The notes beneath the pieces were generated by a model that worked only from the letters and a program-made list of their open reading frames with translations, had not been told where the DNA came from and made no database searches. This document shows positions 1 to 7,519 of a stretch of DNA of 64,000 bases, one piece after another (the stretch's first letter is position 1; every line of letters begins with the position of its first letter). A program made the translations under genes and the position numbers. Source of the DNA: Enterobacter kobei (GTDB lineage: Bacteria; Pseudomonadota; Gammaproteobacteria; Enterobacterales; Enterobacteriaceae). The DNA lies in NCBI RefSeq assembly GCF_001729765.1, contig NZ_CP017181.1, forward strand, positions 1,674,001 through 1,738,000. Reading direction: 5' to 3'.

Positions 1-1150
1 ACTGCATCAGGTCGATCGCCTGGCCCTGAGCCAGAAGCTGGAAGCGGCGTTAACCCGCGTAACGCGCAAGCTCGACAAAAATATTGTTGCCTTCGGCGAT
101 AAATTCCCCGGCGAAGCCTGTGAGAAGGGCGTCTGGCCGCGCACCGATAACGTGGAATGGACCACCAGTTTTTGGCCAGGCCAGCTGTGGCTGGCGTGGG
201 AGATGACGGGCAAAGCGCATTATCGTGACGCCGCCGAGCGCTATTTATCGTCGTTCGCCCGGCGTATTGAGCAGCGTATCGACACGGCAACGCACGATCT
301 TGGTTTTCTCTATTCGCTCTCCTGCATCAGCGCCTGGCGCCTCACCGGCAACGAAGCCGCTCGCCGGTCGGCGCTGCTGGCAGCCGAGCGCCTGATGGAG
401 CGTTTTAACCCAACGGCCAGGATTATCCAGGCATGGGGTGATTTAAACGACCCGGAGCAGCAGGGGCGAATGATCATCGACTGCAACATGAACCTGCCGC
501 TGCTGTACTGGGCCAGCGAACAGACCGGGGATCCGCGCTATGCGCAAGCGGCGACGGCTCACGCCGGACAGGCTGCGAACTTTATCGTGCGGGAAGATGC
601 CTCGACGTATCACACATACTATATGGATGTGCAGACGGGTGAGCCGCGCTTTGGTAATACCCATCAGGGCTACAGCGACACCTCGTGCTGGTCGCGCGGG
701 CAGGCATGGGGCATTTACGGCTTCCTGCTCAGCTATCAGCACACCGGCGATAAGCAGATGGTTGAGCTGTCACGCAGTCTGGCACATTACTTCCTCAACC
801 GTTTGCCGGAAGATGATGTGTGCCACTGGGATCTGGCGCTGCTCGGCACCGACGCCGTGCGCGACAGTTCAGCGGCGGCGATTGCCGCTTGCGGTCTGCT
901 GGAGCTGGTCAAGGCGCTGCCGACGCTCGACGCAAACCGTGCGTATTACGAAGAGATGGCGCTGCGTATTGCGCTGTCGCTGACCGATAACTACCTTGCC
1001 CACGACGACGATCCGACCGAAGGGCTGCTGTAACACTCGGTTTATCATATGGGCAGCGGCAAGGGGGTCGATCAGTGCTGTAGCTGGGGAGACTATTTCT
1101 ATCTCGAGCTGCTGGCGCGGCTGCGACAGATTTGGCACCCGTACTGGTAA
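1..1150 (+). pseudogene. GH88 unsaturated glucuronyl hydrolase, 5'-truncated by window, interrupted by in-frame TAA
   Basis: The reading frame is open from base 2 with no start in the window, so the 5' end lies outside. The protein resembles GH88 unsaturated glucuronyl hydrolases (alpha6/alpha6 barrel), which remove unsaturated uronic acid from the non-reducing end of lyase-generated oligosaccharides. Both regions that carry the catalytic aspartates in this family are visible: IDCNMNLPLLYWA (bases about 476-514) and DTSCWSRGQAWGIYG (about 677-721). The frame stops at TAA 1031-1033, but the same frame then continues for 38 sense codons (HSVYHMGSGKGV and WGDYFYLELLARL) to a second TAA at 1148-1150. 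That continuation matches the usual C-terminal end of the family, so the first stop is probably a nonsense mutation or a base error. If it is real, the last 38 residues are lost and activity is doubtful. Confidence 0.8.
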
Positions 1151-1172
1151 CCCTGAAGCCATGGAGAGCAAA

Positions 1173-1772
1173 ATGAAAAGCGTAGCCGTGCTATTGGCCC
1201 CCGGTTTTGAAGAGGGGGAAGCGATCGTCACCATTGATATCCTGCGTCGCCTGAATATTACGGTGCAGACGATTGCCTGCGGCGAGAGCCGCGAAGTGGT
1301 GAGCTATCACGCCATCTCAATGGTGGCGGACAGCACCCTCAAAGCCAGTTTCGATTGCACCTTTGACGCCGTGGTGTTACCGGGCGGCCCGGAGGGCAGC
1401 GTTAACCTGGCGAAAAGCGCGGAGGTCATCGCCTTCGTCCGCCGCCACGATGAAATGGGCAAATATATCTGCCCGATTTGTTCCGCCGCCGCCCGTGTGC
1501 TGGGCGGTAACGGGCTGCTGAAGGGGCGCCGCTACGTCTGTTCCGGCGATCTGTGGAAAACAGTCAGCGAGGGCAGGTACGTCGATGCCGAGGTGGTGGA
1601 AGACGGCAATCTGCTGAGCGGTCGCGGCCTGGGTAACGTATTTGATTTCGCCTTTACCCTGGCGGCGCGATTACAGGGCGATGATGCCCTGGCGCGCGAG
1701 CAGGCCAGCCATATTGAGTACGCGTGGCAGGATAGCGATCCCGTTTACGGGCTGGCAAAAAGCGATGTGTGA
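1173..1772 (+). CDS. DJ-1/PfpI family protein (class I glutamine amidotransferase-like)
   Basis: A 199-residue single-domain DJ-1/PfpI protein. The N-terminal strand VAVLLAPGFEEGEAI and the PGG turn (VVLPGGPEG, about residue 70) are typical, and the reactive cysteine sits in the nucleophile elbow ICSAAARVL (about residue 102). Family members act as chaperone, deglycase or glyoxalase-like proteins; the substrate here is unknown. The frame is open further upstream, but GGAG at 1163-1166 is well spaced for ATG 1173; ATG 1161 is the alternative. It starts 22 bases after the end of the GH88 gene on the same strand, so the two may be cotranscribed. Confidence 0.85.
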   Translation: MKSVAVLLAPGFEEGEAIVTIDILRRLNITVQTIACGESREVVSYHAISMVADSTLKASFDCTFDAVVLPGGPEGSVNLAKSAEVIAFVRRHDEMGKYICPICSAAARVLGGNGLLKGRRYVCSGDLWKTVSEGRYVDAEVVEDGNLLSGRGLGNVFDFAFTLAARLQGDDALAREQASHIEYAWQDSDPVYGLAKSDV

Positions 1773-1775
1773 GTT

Positions 1776-1877
1776 TCGCCCGGCGGCGCTACGCTTGCAC
1801 GGACCTACAATGAATAGTGCAATATATTGATATTGTTACGGATTGTAGGCCGGGTAAGCACAGCGCCACCCGGCAAG
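1776..1877. repeat. BIME: two REP-like palindromes in opposite orientation
   Basis: Two inverted REP-type units, cccggcggcgctacgcttgc (about 1779-1798) and tgtaggccgggtaagc ... gccacccggc (about 1844-1874), flank a short AT-rich centre. It fills the gap between the convergent PfpI-like gene and hpxE. Confidence 0.75.
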
Positions 1878-1904
1878 AAGGGCCGCTAAAATGTTGATGT
1901 CGTT

Positions 1905-2840
1905 TTACAGCCCAATCACCAGCTCCCCCGAATGGCTCCGCGAGCAGCAGAGCGCCACCTGCTGGTTTGTTGCGCCTTTTTCCGCCTCCGACTGCACGCT
2001 GTCCCGGTGATCCACCACGCCGTCAATCACCGGCGTCAGGCAGGCGCCGCAGATCCCCATTTCACAGGACAGCGGTACGTCTACGCCGTTTGCCTGTAAG
2101 ACCTGGGCAATGGTCTTATCCGCAGGCACCGGCCAGCGCTCCCCGGTGGAGGCCAGTTTAACGGTAAAGATCTCGCCGGTTTCATGACCAGCGGCAGGCG
2201 CAGCAGGCTGAAACGCCTCGCTGTGAATGTGGGCGTTATCCCATCCCTTCGTCTTTGCCACATTGCGGACTTTCTCCATAAAACCCGCAGGTCCGCACAC
2301 CCAGGCATGCAGTCCCGCTTCCGGTATGGGGAGATGTTCTGCCAGCGCTGAGCGGGGGCTGAGGGTATGAATGATGCACTCACCGTACTTTGAGAGTTCC
2401 TGAACAAACGCCGCGCTTTCGCGATTTTTAACGTAATAATGCAGCGTAAACGGCGTTCCGGCCGCCTTCAGCTGCAGGGCCATCGCAAACAGCGGCGTAA
2501 TGCCAATGCCCGCAGCCAGGAGTAAAACCCGCTCTGCCTGAACGAGCGGGAACAGATTGCGTGGGGTGGAGATCGTGAGTTTCTGTCCAGGCCGCAGCGT
2601 CTCGTGAACGTAGCGCGACCCGCCGCGCGAGGCGGTTTCGCGCCCCACGCAGATAAGATACCCTTCGTCCTCACAGGCTCCGGTCAGGGAATACTGGCGC
2701 ACCAGGCCGCAGGGCAGGTGTACATCAATATGCGCGCCGGGCTGCCACGCCGGTAGCGCGGCGCCGTTTTCCGCCACCAGCCTGACGGCGAGGCTTTTAT
2801 CCCCCTCACGCCACAGCCCATCAACGATAACGCTCAACAT
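1905..2840 (-). CDS. hpxE: HpxE: ferredoxin-NAD(P)H reductase component of hypoxanthine oxygenase
   Basis: A 311-residue reductase of the phthalate dioxygenase reductase/VanB type. The FNR-like flavin domain (with RQYSLTGA in the first third) and NAD-binding domain (LLLAAGIGITPLFAMA) come first, and a C-terminal plant-type [2Fe-2S] ferredoxin domain carries the C-x4-C-x2-C cluster of LSCEMGICGACLTP plus a distal Cys (VALCCSRS). It should pass electrons from NAD(P)H to the Rieske oxygenase HpxD for hypoxanthine to xanthine oxidation, as shown for K. pneumoniae HpxDE. ATG 2840 is chosen because GGAGG stands five bases upstream; ATG 2855, overlapping the hpxD stop (ATGA), would give 316 residues. 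Last gene of hpxO-hpxD-hpxE. Confidence 0.88.
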   Translation of the reverse strand: MLSVIVDGLWREGDKSLAVRLVAENGAALPAWQPGAHIDVHLPCGLVRQYSLTGACEDEGYLICVGRETASRGGSRYVHETLRPGQKLTISTPRNLFPLVQAERVLLLAAGIGITPLFAMALQLKAAGTPFTLHYYVKNRESAAFVQELSKYGECIIHTLSPRSALAEHLPIPEAGLHAWVCGPAGFMEKVRNVAKTKGWDNAHIHSEAFQPAAPAAGHETGEIFTVKLASTGERWPVPADKTIAQVLQANGVDVPLSCEMGICGACLTPVIDGVVDHRDSVQSEAEKGATNQQVALCCSRSHSGELVIGL

Positions 2841-2851
2841 ATTGGCCTCCG

Positions 2852-3886
2852 TCATACCAGGAAAAATTCGCCGAATCCCATCTTTTTCAGTCCCCGACGG
2901 TAGGCAATCGAGCTTTTATCCGCCGGGATATGGGCTTCGAGCGTCAGATCCAGCGGCAGGCTTTCCGGGCGCTGGGTTTCGACCATCAGACGGTCTTCTT
3001 CAAAAATACGCAGATTGAAGGCATGCACATCTTCCACCGGAATATGCAGATCGAAGTTGCGCGCGATAGGGGCGAACATCCGGGTCACCCGCGATGATAC
3101 CGGCGACGCGGCGTTCATAATCACCAGTCGGGATTCCCCCGGGAAATGGATCGTCAGCGTGGCGGTAAACGGCAGATGCATTTCAAAATGACGCAGCCAC
3201 TGGAAGCCCTCCGGAGCCTGGACGTCTGAACTGGCGGGATAGTTGCTCACGGAACTCCAGTAATCGGCCACGAAACCGAACGGCGTCTCCTGCGGCTGAT
3301 AGGTGGGAACCAGCTGATTATTGGGATCGGCAAAGGTATCGGTGTGGATCCAGGCAAAGTGCGCTACGTCCAGAAATCCTTCCACCTGGCGACCGGCGAA
3401 GCCATTCACCTCGAACGCCGGGCAGTTAATCTGCTGGAATCCGTCGTCATCCCAGTGCGGCATGGCGGGCAGCGGTACCGGATTATCCGGGTCAAAGGCC
3501 AGACAGGTCCAGATCAGGCCAAAGCGCTCCTCCACGGCGTAGTTAATCAGGTTCAGCTTCGCCGGAACGGGCTGGTCGGGGCTGGACGGGATACGGTTGC
3601 AGCGCCCGTCCTCTCCGAAGCGTAAGCCGTGGTACGGACAAATAATGCCGTGCTCATCGTGAAAGCCCAGCGTCAGCGGCACGCCACGGTGCGGACAGAC
3701 ATCCCGGGCGACCACGACCTGGTCGTTAATCCGGTAAATGACCAGCTGTTCATCCAGCAGGGTTGCTTTAACCGGTGCCGGGCCGATGTCGCAGGCGCGT
3801 GCAACCGGATGCCAGCATTTCGCCAGGCGCAGCCAGTCCTCTGGCTCAAAAGTACAGTGGGCGGGTGGAGTCGGTTCTCTTTTCAT
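2852..3886 (-). CDS. hpxD: HpxD: Rieske oxygenase for hypoxanthine
   Basis: A 344-residue Rieske non-haem iron oxygenase. The Rieske centre ligands are C64/H66 (CPHRG) and C83/H86 (CPYHG). The mononuclear iron site appears in EGFLDVAHFAWIHTDTF, with D173, H176 and H181. In K. pneumoniae HpxD with HpxE oxidises hypoxanthine to xanthine, replacing a molybdenum xanthine dehydrogenase. The gene starts 15 bases after hpxO, with AGAGGGA as ribosome binding site, and overlaps the longer hpxE frame by ATGA, so hpxODE reads as one operon. In K. pneumoniae hpxDE is a separate unit next to the LysR gene hpxR, which is absent here. Confidence 0.9.
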   Translation of the reverse strand: MKREPTPPAHCTFEPEDWLRLAKCWHPVARACDIGPAPVKATLLDEQLVIYRINDQVVVARDVCPHRGVPLTLGFHDEHGIICPYHGLRFGEDGRCNRIPSSPDQPVPAKLNLINYAVEERFGLIWTCLAFDPDNPVPLPAMPHWDDDGFQQINCPAFEVNGFAGRQVEGFLDVAHFAWIHTDTFADPNNQLVPTYQPQETPFGFVADYWSSVSNYPASSDVQAPEGFQWLRHFEMHLPFTATLTIHFPGESRLVIMNAASPVSSRVTRMFAPIARNFDLHIPVEDVHAFNLRIFEEDRLMVETQRPESLPLDLTLEAHIPADKSSIAYRRGLKKMGFGEFFLV

Positions 3887-3901
3887 CGTTGTCCCTCTTG
3901 T

Positions 3902-5056
3902 TCAGCCTAACGGGCCGCCCTGAATGGTTTCGCACAGACCGTTGATGATGCGCTCCCCGGTCTCCTCTTTCAGCTCCTGATACCAGGCCTGCGTCAACGT
4001 CATGTCTTTGCCGTGGGTGACGTCGCAGCGTTTGCGCGCCTTCAGCACCAGGTCACGCACCCGGTCGCAGCGCAGCGCTTCGTACTGTCGCAGCGCCAGC
4101 GTAATGTTGTGGTTCTCTCGCAGGCATTCGCCCAGCACCACGGCATCTTCCATCGCTGCACAGCCGCCCTGGCCGATATCCGGCGTGGTGCTGTGCCCGG
4201 CATCGCCGAGCAGCGCGACGTTGCCGCGCACCAGGGTATCGAACGGTTCGATGTCGTGGATTTCAATCCGGTTAGTGGTGTCAGGATCGAGCGCGGCGAT
4301 AAGCTTTTGCACCGGCGGCGCCCAGCCGCGGAAGTAGCCCGTAAGATCGGCACGCAGGGTAGTGCGATCTTCTGCCAGACCCGCAGGGAGCGGCACGTCA
4401 AAGAAGAAGTAGAAGCGTCCGCCGGAGACGGGCATCAGCGATACGCGTTTGCCCTCACCAACGAAGGTGGTCCACTGGTGCGCCGGGGCAATCTCTTCAT
4501 CAATCTTCACCAGCCCGTTCCAGTTCACGTAACCGGCGTAGCGGCGCTCCGGCGTATACCCCAGCACATACGGACGAACCGCCGAGTGGCTGCCGTCGGC
4601 GGCAATCAGAAAATCCCCGGTTGCCGCGGTGCCATCGGTGAAGGTGACGCTCACGCCCGCGTCATCTTCCCGGACACGTTCGACGCGCTTGCCAAACTGC
4701 ACGTTATCGCGCCCCCAGAAGTCCAGCATTTCGCGCTGAAGTTCCGCGCGCGAGACGGGGCAGGGACGCCCGCCGGTGCGCTCGACCAGCGGCGCGAGGC
4801 TAAAGCGGGTCAGGGTATCGCCGCGCCGGTAATCTTTGTAGGCCATAAAACGCATCGGCCCGCCGTACGTCTCGATGATGTCGCCCATGCCGAGGTGCTG
4901 CATGCATTTCACGCCGTTAGGCCAGATGGAGATGGCCGCTCCGACGGGCTTGATCGCTTTGACGGCTTCAAACACGGTACAGTCGATGCCCGCTTTCTTC
5001 AGCGCAACAGCGGCGCTCAGGCCGCCAATTCCCGCACCAATAACGATTGCTTTCAT
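3902..5056 (-). CDS. hpxO: HpxO: FAD-dependent urate hydroxylase
   Basis: 384 residues, the length of K. pneumoniae HpxO. It converts urate to 5-hydroxyisourate using FAD, NADH and O2. Visible are the N-terminal dinucleotide fold GAGIGG (residues 8-13), the second FAD motif GDAGHSTTPDIGQGG near residue 284, and R204 and Y216, the positions reported as catalytic or substrate-contacting in HpxO. The frame is open further upstream, but the family starts at MKAIVIGAG, and AAGGAGA precedes ATG 5056. It is the first gene of hpxODE and is transcribed divergently from hpxQT. A sigma54-type promoter lies at 5090-5105. Confidence 0.93.
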   Translation of the reverse strand: MKAIVIGAGIGGLSAAVALKKAGIDCTVFEAVKAIKPVGAAISIWPNGVKCMQHLGMGDIIETYGGPMRFMAYKDYRRGDTLTRFSLAPLVERTGGRPCPVSRAELQREMLDFWGRDNVQFGKRVERVREDDAGVSVTFTDGTAATGDFLIAADGSHSAVRPYVLGYTPERRYAGYVNWNGLVKIDEEIAPAHQWTTFVGEGKRVSLMPVSGGRFYFFFDVPLPAGLAEDRTTLRADLTGYFRGWAPPVQKLIAALDPDTTNRIEIHDIEPFDTLVRGNVALLGDAGHSTTPDIGQGGCAAMEDAVVLGECLRENHNITLALRQYEALRCDRVRDLVLKARKRCDVTHGKDMTLTQAWYQELKEETGERIINGLCETIQGGPLG

Positions 5057-5089
5057 GCTTCTCTCCTTTTGCAGGGTGTAAAGCCATTC

Positions 5090-5105
5090 AGCAATTTGCG
5101 TACCA
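5090..5105 (-). promoter_or_regulatory. sigma54 (-24/-12) promoter of hpxODE
   Basis: On the minus strand TGGTACGCAAATTGCT differs from the RpoN consensus TGGCAC-N5-TTGCW at one position and has the required 10-base spacing between GG and GC. It ends 33 bases before the hpxO start. Confidence 0.75.
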
Positions 5106-5145
5106 GGCTGCAACGGGGTGAAAACGGCGTTGTGAAGGGCAGGTT

Positions 5146-5162
5146 TGCACTGCTAAGGTGCG
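5146..5162. promoter_or_regulatory. NtrC-like enhancer half-palindromes between hpxO and hpxQ
   Basis: TGCACTGCTAAGGTGCG fits the NtrC dyad TGCACCA-N3-TGGTGCA at about 10 of 14 positions. It lies between the two divergent sigma54 promoters and could serve both. Confidence 0.4.
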
Positions 5163-5247
5163 CAGACGCGGTGAGCTTGCCTTTTTTTGAATCAAAAATT
5201 TCCAGTTAAGCTATACGGAATCAACTGTTTCACACTCAGGCAAGGAG

Positions 5248-5263
5248 TGGCGTGGTTTGTGCA
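5248..5263 (+). promoter_or_regulatory. sigma54 (-24/-12) promoter of hpxQT
   Basis: TGGCGTGGTTTGTGCA has GG and GC ten bases apart, matching TGGC at -24 and TGCA at -12. It sits 32 bases before the hpxQ start. K. pneumoniae hpxPQT is reported to be sigma54/NtrC dependent, which fits. Confidence 0.65.
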
Positions 5264-5295
5264 ATGACCTGAAAGAGGATAATCAAGGAGATACT

Positions 5296-5796
5296 ATGAT
5301 CGCACTGCACGACTTTAATAGGCTTCCTGAGAAAGAGGCTCTCGCGCGGCTCCACCCCTGCGTGGCGATCCCCGGCTGGGCTGAAGCCCTGGTACGCGGG
5401 CGGCCCTATTCCCGCCGGGAAGACGTGTTCAGTACGGCACTGGCGCTGACGCAATGCTGGGATGAGACGGCGTTAACGCTAGCCCTGAGCGCCCATCCGC
5501 GTATCGGGGAAAAGCCCGCGGGTTCCCAGGCGGAGGCAGCACTGTCGCGGCAGGAACAGGGCGCGGTGAATGACCGCGATGCTGCCCTGACGCAGGCGTT
5601 ACGGGAGGGAAACGCCCGCTATGAAGCCCGTTTCGGACGGGTCTTTCTTATCCGCGCGAAGGGCCGCAGCGGAGAAGAGATCTTACAGGCGCTGAACGCG
5701 CGGCTGGAAAACAACGATACGCAGGAAGTATTGACCGCGCTGGAACAGCTGCGGGAAATTACGCTGCTGCGGCTGGAAGGAGTCATTAGCGAATGA
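5296..5796 (+). CDS. hpxQ: HpxQ: OHCU decarboxylase
   Basis: 166 residues, the normal length for 2-oxo-4-hydroxy-4-carboxy-5-ureidoimidazoline decarboxylase, the third enzyme of urate breakdown, which yields (S)-allantoin. The catalytic H67 is in SAHPRIGEKP and the conserved Glu (E87) in LSRQEQGAV. The start is at MIALHDF, with AAGGAGA at 5284-5290 well placed; an upstream in-frame ATG lacks such a site. Its last four bases overlap hpxT (ATGA), indicating translational coupling. The permease gene hpxP that precedes hpxQT in K. pneumoniae is not present. Confidence 0.92.
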   Translation: MIALHDFNRLPEKEALARLHPCVAIPGWAEALVRGRPYSRREDVFSTALALTQCWDETALTLALSAHPRIGEKPAGSQAEAALSRQEQGAVNDRDAALTQALREGNARYEARFGRVFLIRAKGRSGEEILQALNARLENNDTQEVLTALEQLREITLLRLEGVISE

Positions 5797-6116
5797 GCAC
5801 ACTCAGCACCCATATTCTCGATATTTCAACGGGGAAACCCGCCGAGGGCGTGACGGTTCATCTTGAGCGGGACGGGGAGATCATGGCGACTGGCGTCACG
5901 AACGCCAGTGGGCGCATCACAGAATTCGTCCCGAACCTGGCAAAAGGCCGCTACCGGCTGGTGGCCGAAATCGGTAAGTGGTTTAGCGACACAGGCCGTG
6001 AGACGATCTATCCCTGCGCGCAGATTGAGTTTGTGACGGGAGAATCGGCAGACGAGCATTTCCATCTGCCGTTTGTGATTGCGCCCGGTGGCTGGTCAAC
6101 CTACCGGGGCAGCTGA
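5793..6116 (+). CDS. hpxT: HpxT: 5-hydroxyisourate hydrolase (transthyretin-like)
   Basis: 107 residues of the transthyretin-like HIU hydrolase family, which turns HpxO's product into OHCU. The signatures are LSTHILD near the N-terminus (H7), H91 in EHFHLPF and the diagnostic C-terminal tetrapeptide YRGS (104-107). There is no signal peptide, so it is cytosolic. Its 3' end overlaps the convergent guaD by 21 bases. Confidence 0.93.
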   Translation: MSTLSTHILDISTGKPAEGVTVHLERDGEIMATGVTNASGRITEFVPNLAKGRYRLVAEIGKWFSDTGRETIYPCAQIEFVTGESADEHFHLPFVIAPGGWSTYRGS

Positions 6117-7415
6117 CCACACCTGCACGCCGTTGACCCAGGTTTCGCTGATGTTGCGCTCATCGCCCAGGGTCATCAGCACAAAGAGCTGCTCGTAAAT
6201 GTCCTGGCAGCGGCGATTGCGCAGGCGCTGCAGCGGCGTTACGTCCGGGTCGATGACGACGAAATCCGCCTCTTTGCCGGGCGTGAAGTTGCCAATCTTC
6301 TCGTCAAGCCGGAGGGCGTGCGCGCCGCCCAGCGTGGCGTGATAAAACGCCTCGCTGGCGCGGAGACGGTAGCTCTGGAGCTGACCCACCTTGTACGCTT
6401 CCCCCAGGGTACGCAGCATGCTGAAGGTGGTGCCCGCGCCCACGTCAGTGCCGATGCCCATCCGCACTCTGTGCTGCCAGCAGGCGGGCAGGCGAAACAG
6501 CCCGCTACCGAGAAACAGGTTCGAGGTGGGGCAAAACGCCACCGCCGAACCGGTGTCATGCAGGCATTGCCACTCGCTGTGGTGCAGGTGGATGGCGTGG
6601 GCAAACACGCTGCGCTCGCCGGTCAGGCCGTAGTGGTGATACACGTCCAGATAGCGTTCATGCTCCGGCCAGAGGTCGTTCACCCAGGCCACTTCGTTTG
6701 GGTTTTCGCTCAGATGGGTTTGCAGCCAGGTATCCGGAAACTCCTCTCTCAGCAGGCTGACCGCGGCGAGCAACTCGGGGGATGACGTCGGGGCAAAGCG
6801 TGGCGTAATGGCATAGCCCAGCCGCCCCCGGTGATGCCAGCGCTGGATCAGCTCGCGCGTCTGCCGGTAGCTCTGTTTCGCGTCCTCGCTCAGGTAGTCC
6901 GGCGCGTGTCTGTCCATCATCACCTTCCCGGCGATAAGGCGCATGTTGAGGCGCAGCGCCTCAGTAAACAGCGCCTCGACCGATTCCGGATGCAGCGTGC
7001 AGAACACCAGCGCGGTGGTGGTGCCATTGCTCACCAGCTGGTTAATGAAAAATTCGGCGATCTCTTTCGCGTAGGCTTCATCGGCAAACTGGCTCTCCAC
7101 CGGGAAGGTATAGGTGGTCAGCCACTCCAGCAGCTGCTCGCCAAAGGCGCCGATCATCTCCGTTTGCGGATAATGCACATGGGTATCGATAAAACCGGGC
7201 AGCAGCAGCTTACCGCGCAGGTCGGTGTAGCCCTTGTGGGGGTCAAGATACTGCTCGCCCTCCTGCCAGGGCATGTGCGCCAGAATGTGACCATTCTGAA
7301 TAAACAGCAGCCCGTCCTCAAGGTAGCGCGCGTGTTCGGCAATGGTGTCTGCGCTGTCGCAGACCTGGGCAATGTCAAAAAATGTACCGCGTATCGCAGT
7401 CTGGTATTCCATCAT
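6096..7415 (-). CDS. guaD: GuaD: guanine deaminase
   Basis: 439 residues of the amidohydrolase superfamily, strongly like E. coli GuaD; it converts guanine to xanthine plus ammonia. Metal ligands are seen in DTHVHYPQ (H79, H81), with further landmarks RFAPTSS, THLSENPNE, FAHAIHL and GTDVGAGTT. ATG codons at 7415 and 7412 are adjacent; either could start. The gene follows hpxC on the same strand but has its own sigma54-type promoter at 7457-7472, in line with the NtrC control of guaD reported in K. pneumoniae. Confidence 0.93.
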   Translation of the reverse strand: MMEYQTAIRGTFFDIAQVCDSADTIAEHARYLEDGLLFIQNGHILAHMPWQEGEQYLDPHKGYTDLRGKLLLPGFIDTHVHYPQTEMIGAFGEQLLEWLTTYTFPVESQFADEAYAKEIAEFFINQLVSNGTTTALVFCTLHPESVEALFTEALRLNMRLIAGKVMMDRHAPDYLSEDAKQSYRQTRELIQRWHHRGRLGYAITPRFAPTSSPELLAAVSLLREEFPDTWLQTHLSENPNEVAWVNDLWPEHERYLDVYHHYGLTGERSVFAHAIHLHHSEWQCLHDTGSAVAFCPTSNLFLGSGLFRLPACWQHRVRMGIGTDVGAGTTFSMLRTLGEAYKVGQLQSYRLRASEAFYHATLGGAHALRLDEKIGNFTPGKEADFVVIDPDVTPLQRLRNRRCQDIYEQLFVLMTLGDERNISETWVNGVQVWSAAPVG

Positions 7416-7456
7416 GGTTCCTGCCTTCGTGTTTGCGTAGCGGGGTGAGAAAGCGC

Positions 7457-7472
7457 AGCAAGAACAGTGCCA
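7457..7472 (-). promoter_or_regulatory. sigma54 (-24/-12) promoter of guaD
   Basis: The minus-strand sequence TGGCACTGTTCTTGCT is a perfect match to TGGCAC-N5-TTGCW, 41 bases ahead of the guaD start. Confidence 0.8.
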
Positions 7473-7481
7473 GAATGAACG

Positions 7482-7502
7482 GGCCGCAGTTACGCTGCGG
7501 CC
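7482..7502 (-). terminator. Stem-loop between hpxC and guaD
   Basis: GGCCGCAG and CTGCGGCC form an 8-bp stem with a five-base loop, directly upstream of the guaD promoter. There is no T-run, so it may be a weak terminator or an RNA-stabilising hairpin at the end of hpxC. Confidence 0.45.
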
Positions 7503-7519
7503 AGAGGAGGAGGGAAGGG

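Noticed and set aside
4013..5209. 398-residue ORF antisense to hpxO
   Set aside because: It is a GC-rich shadow frame over a gene with clear motifs; no recognisable domain or ribosome binding site.
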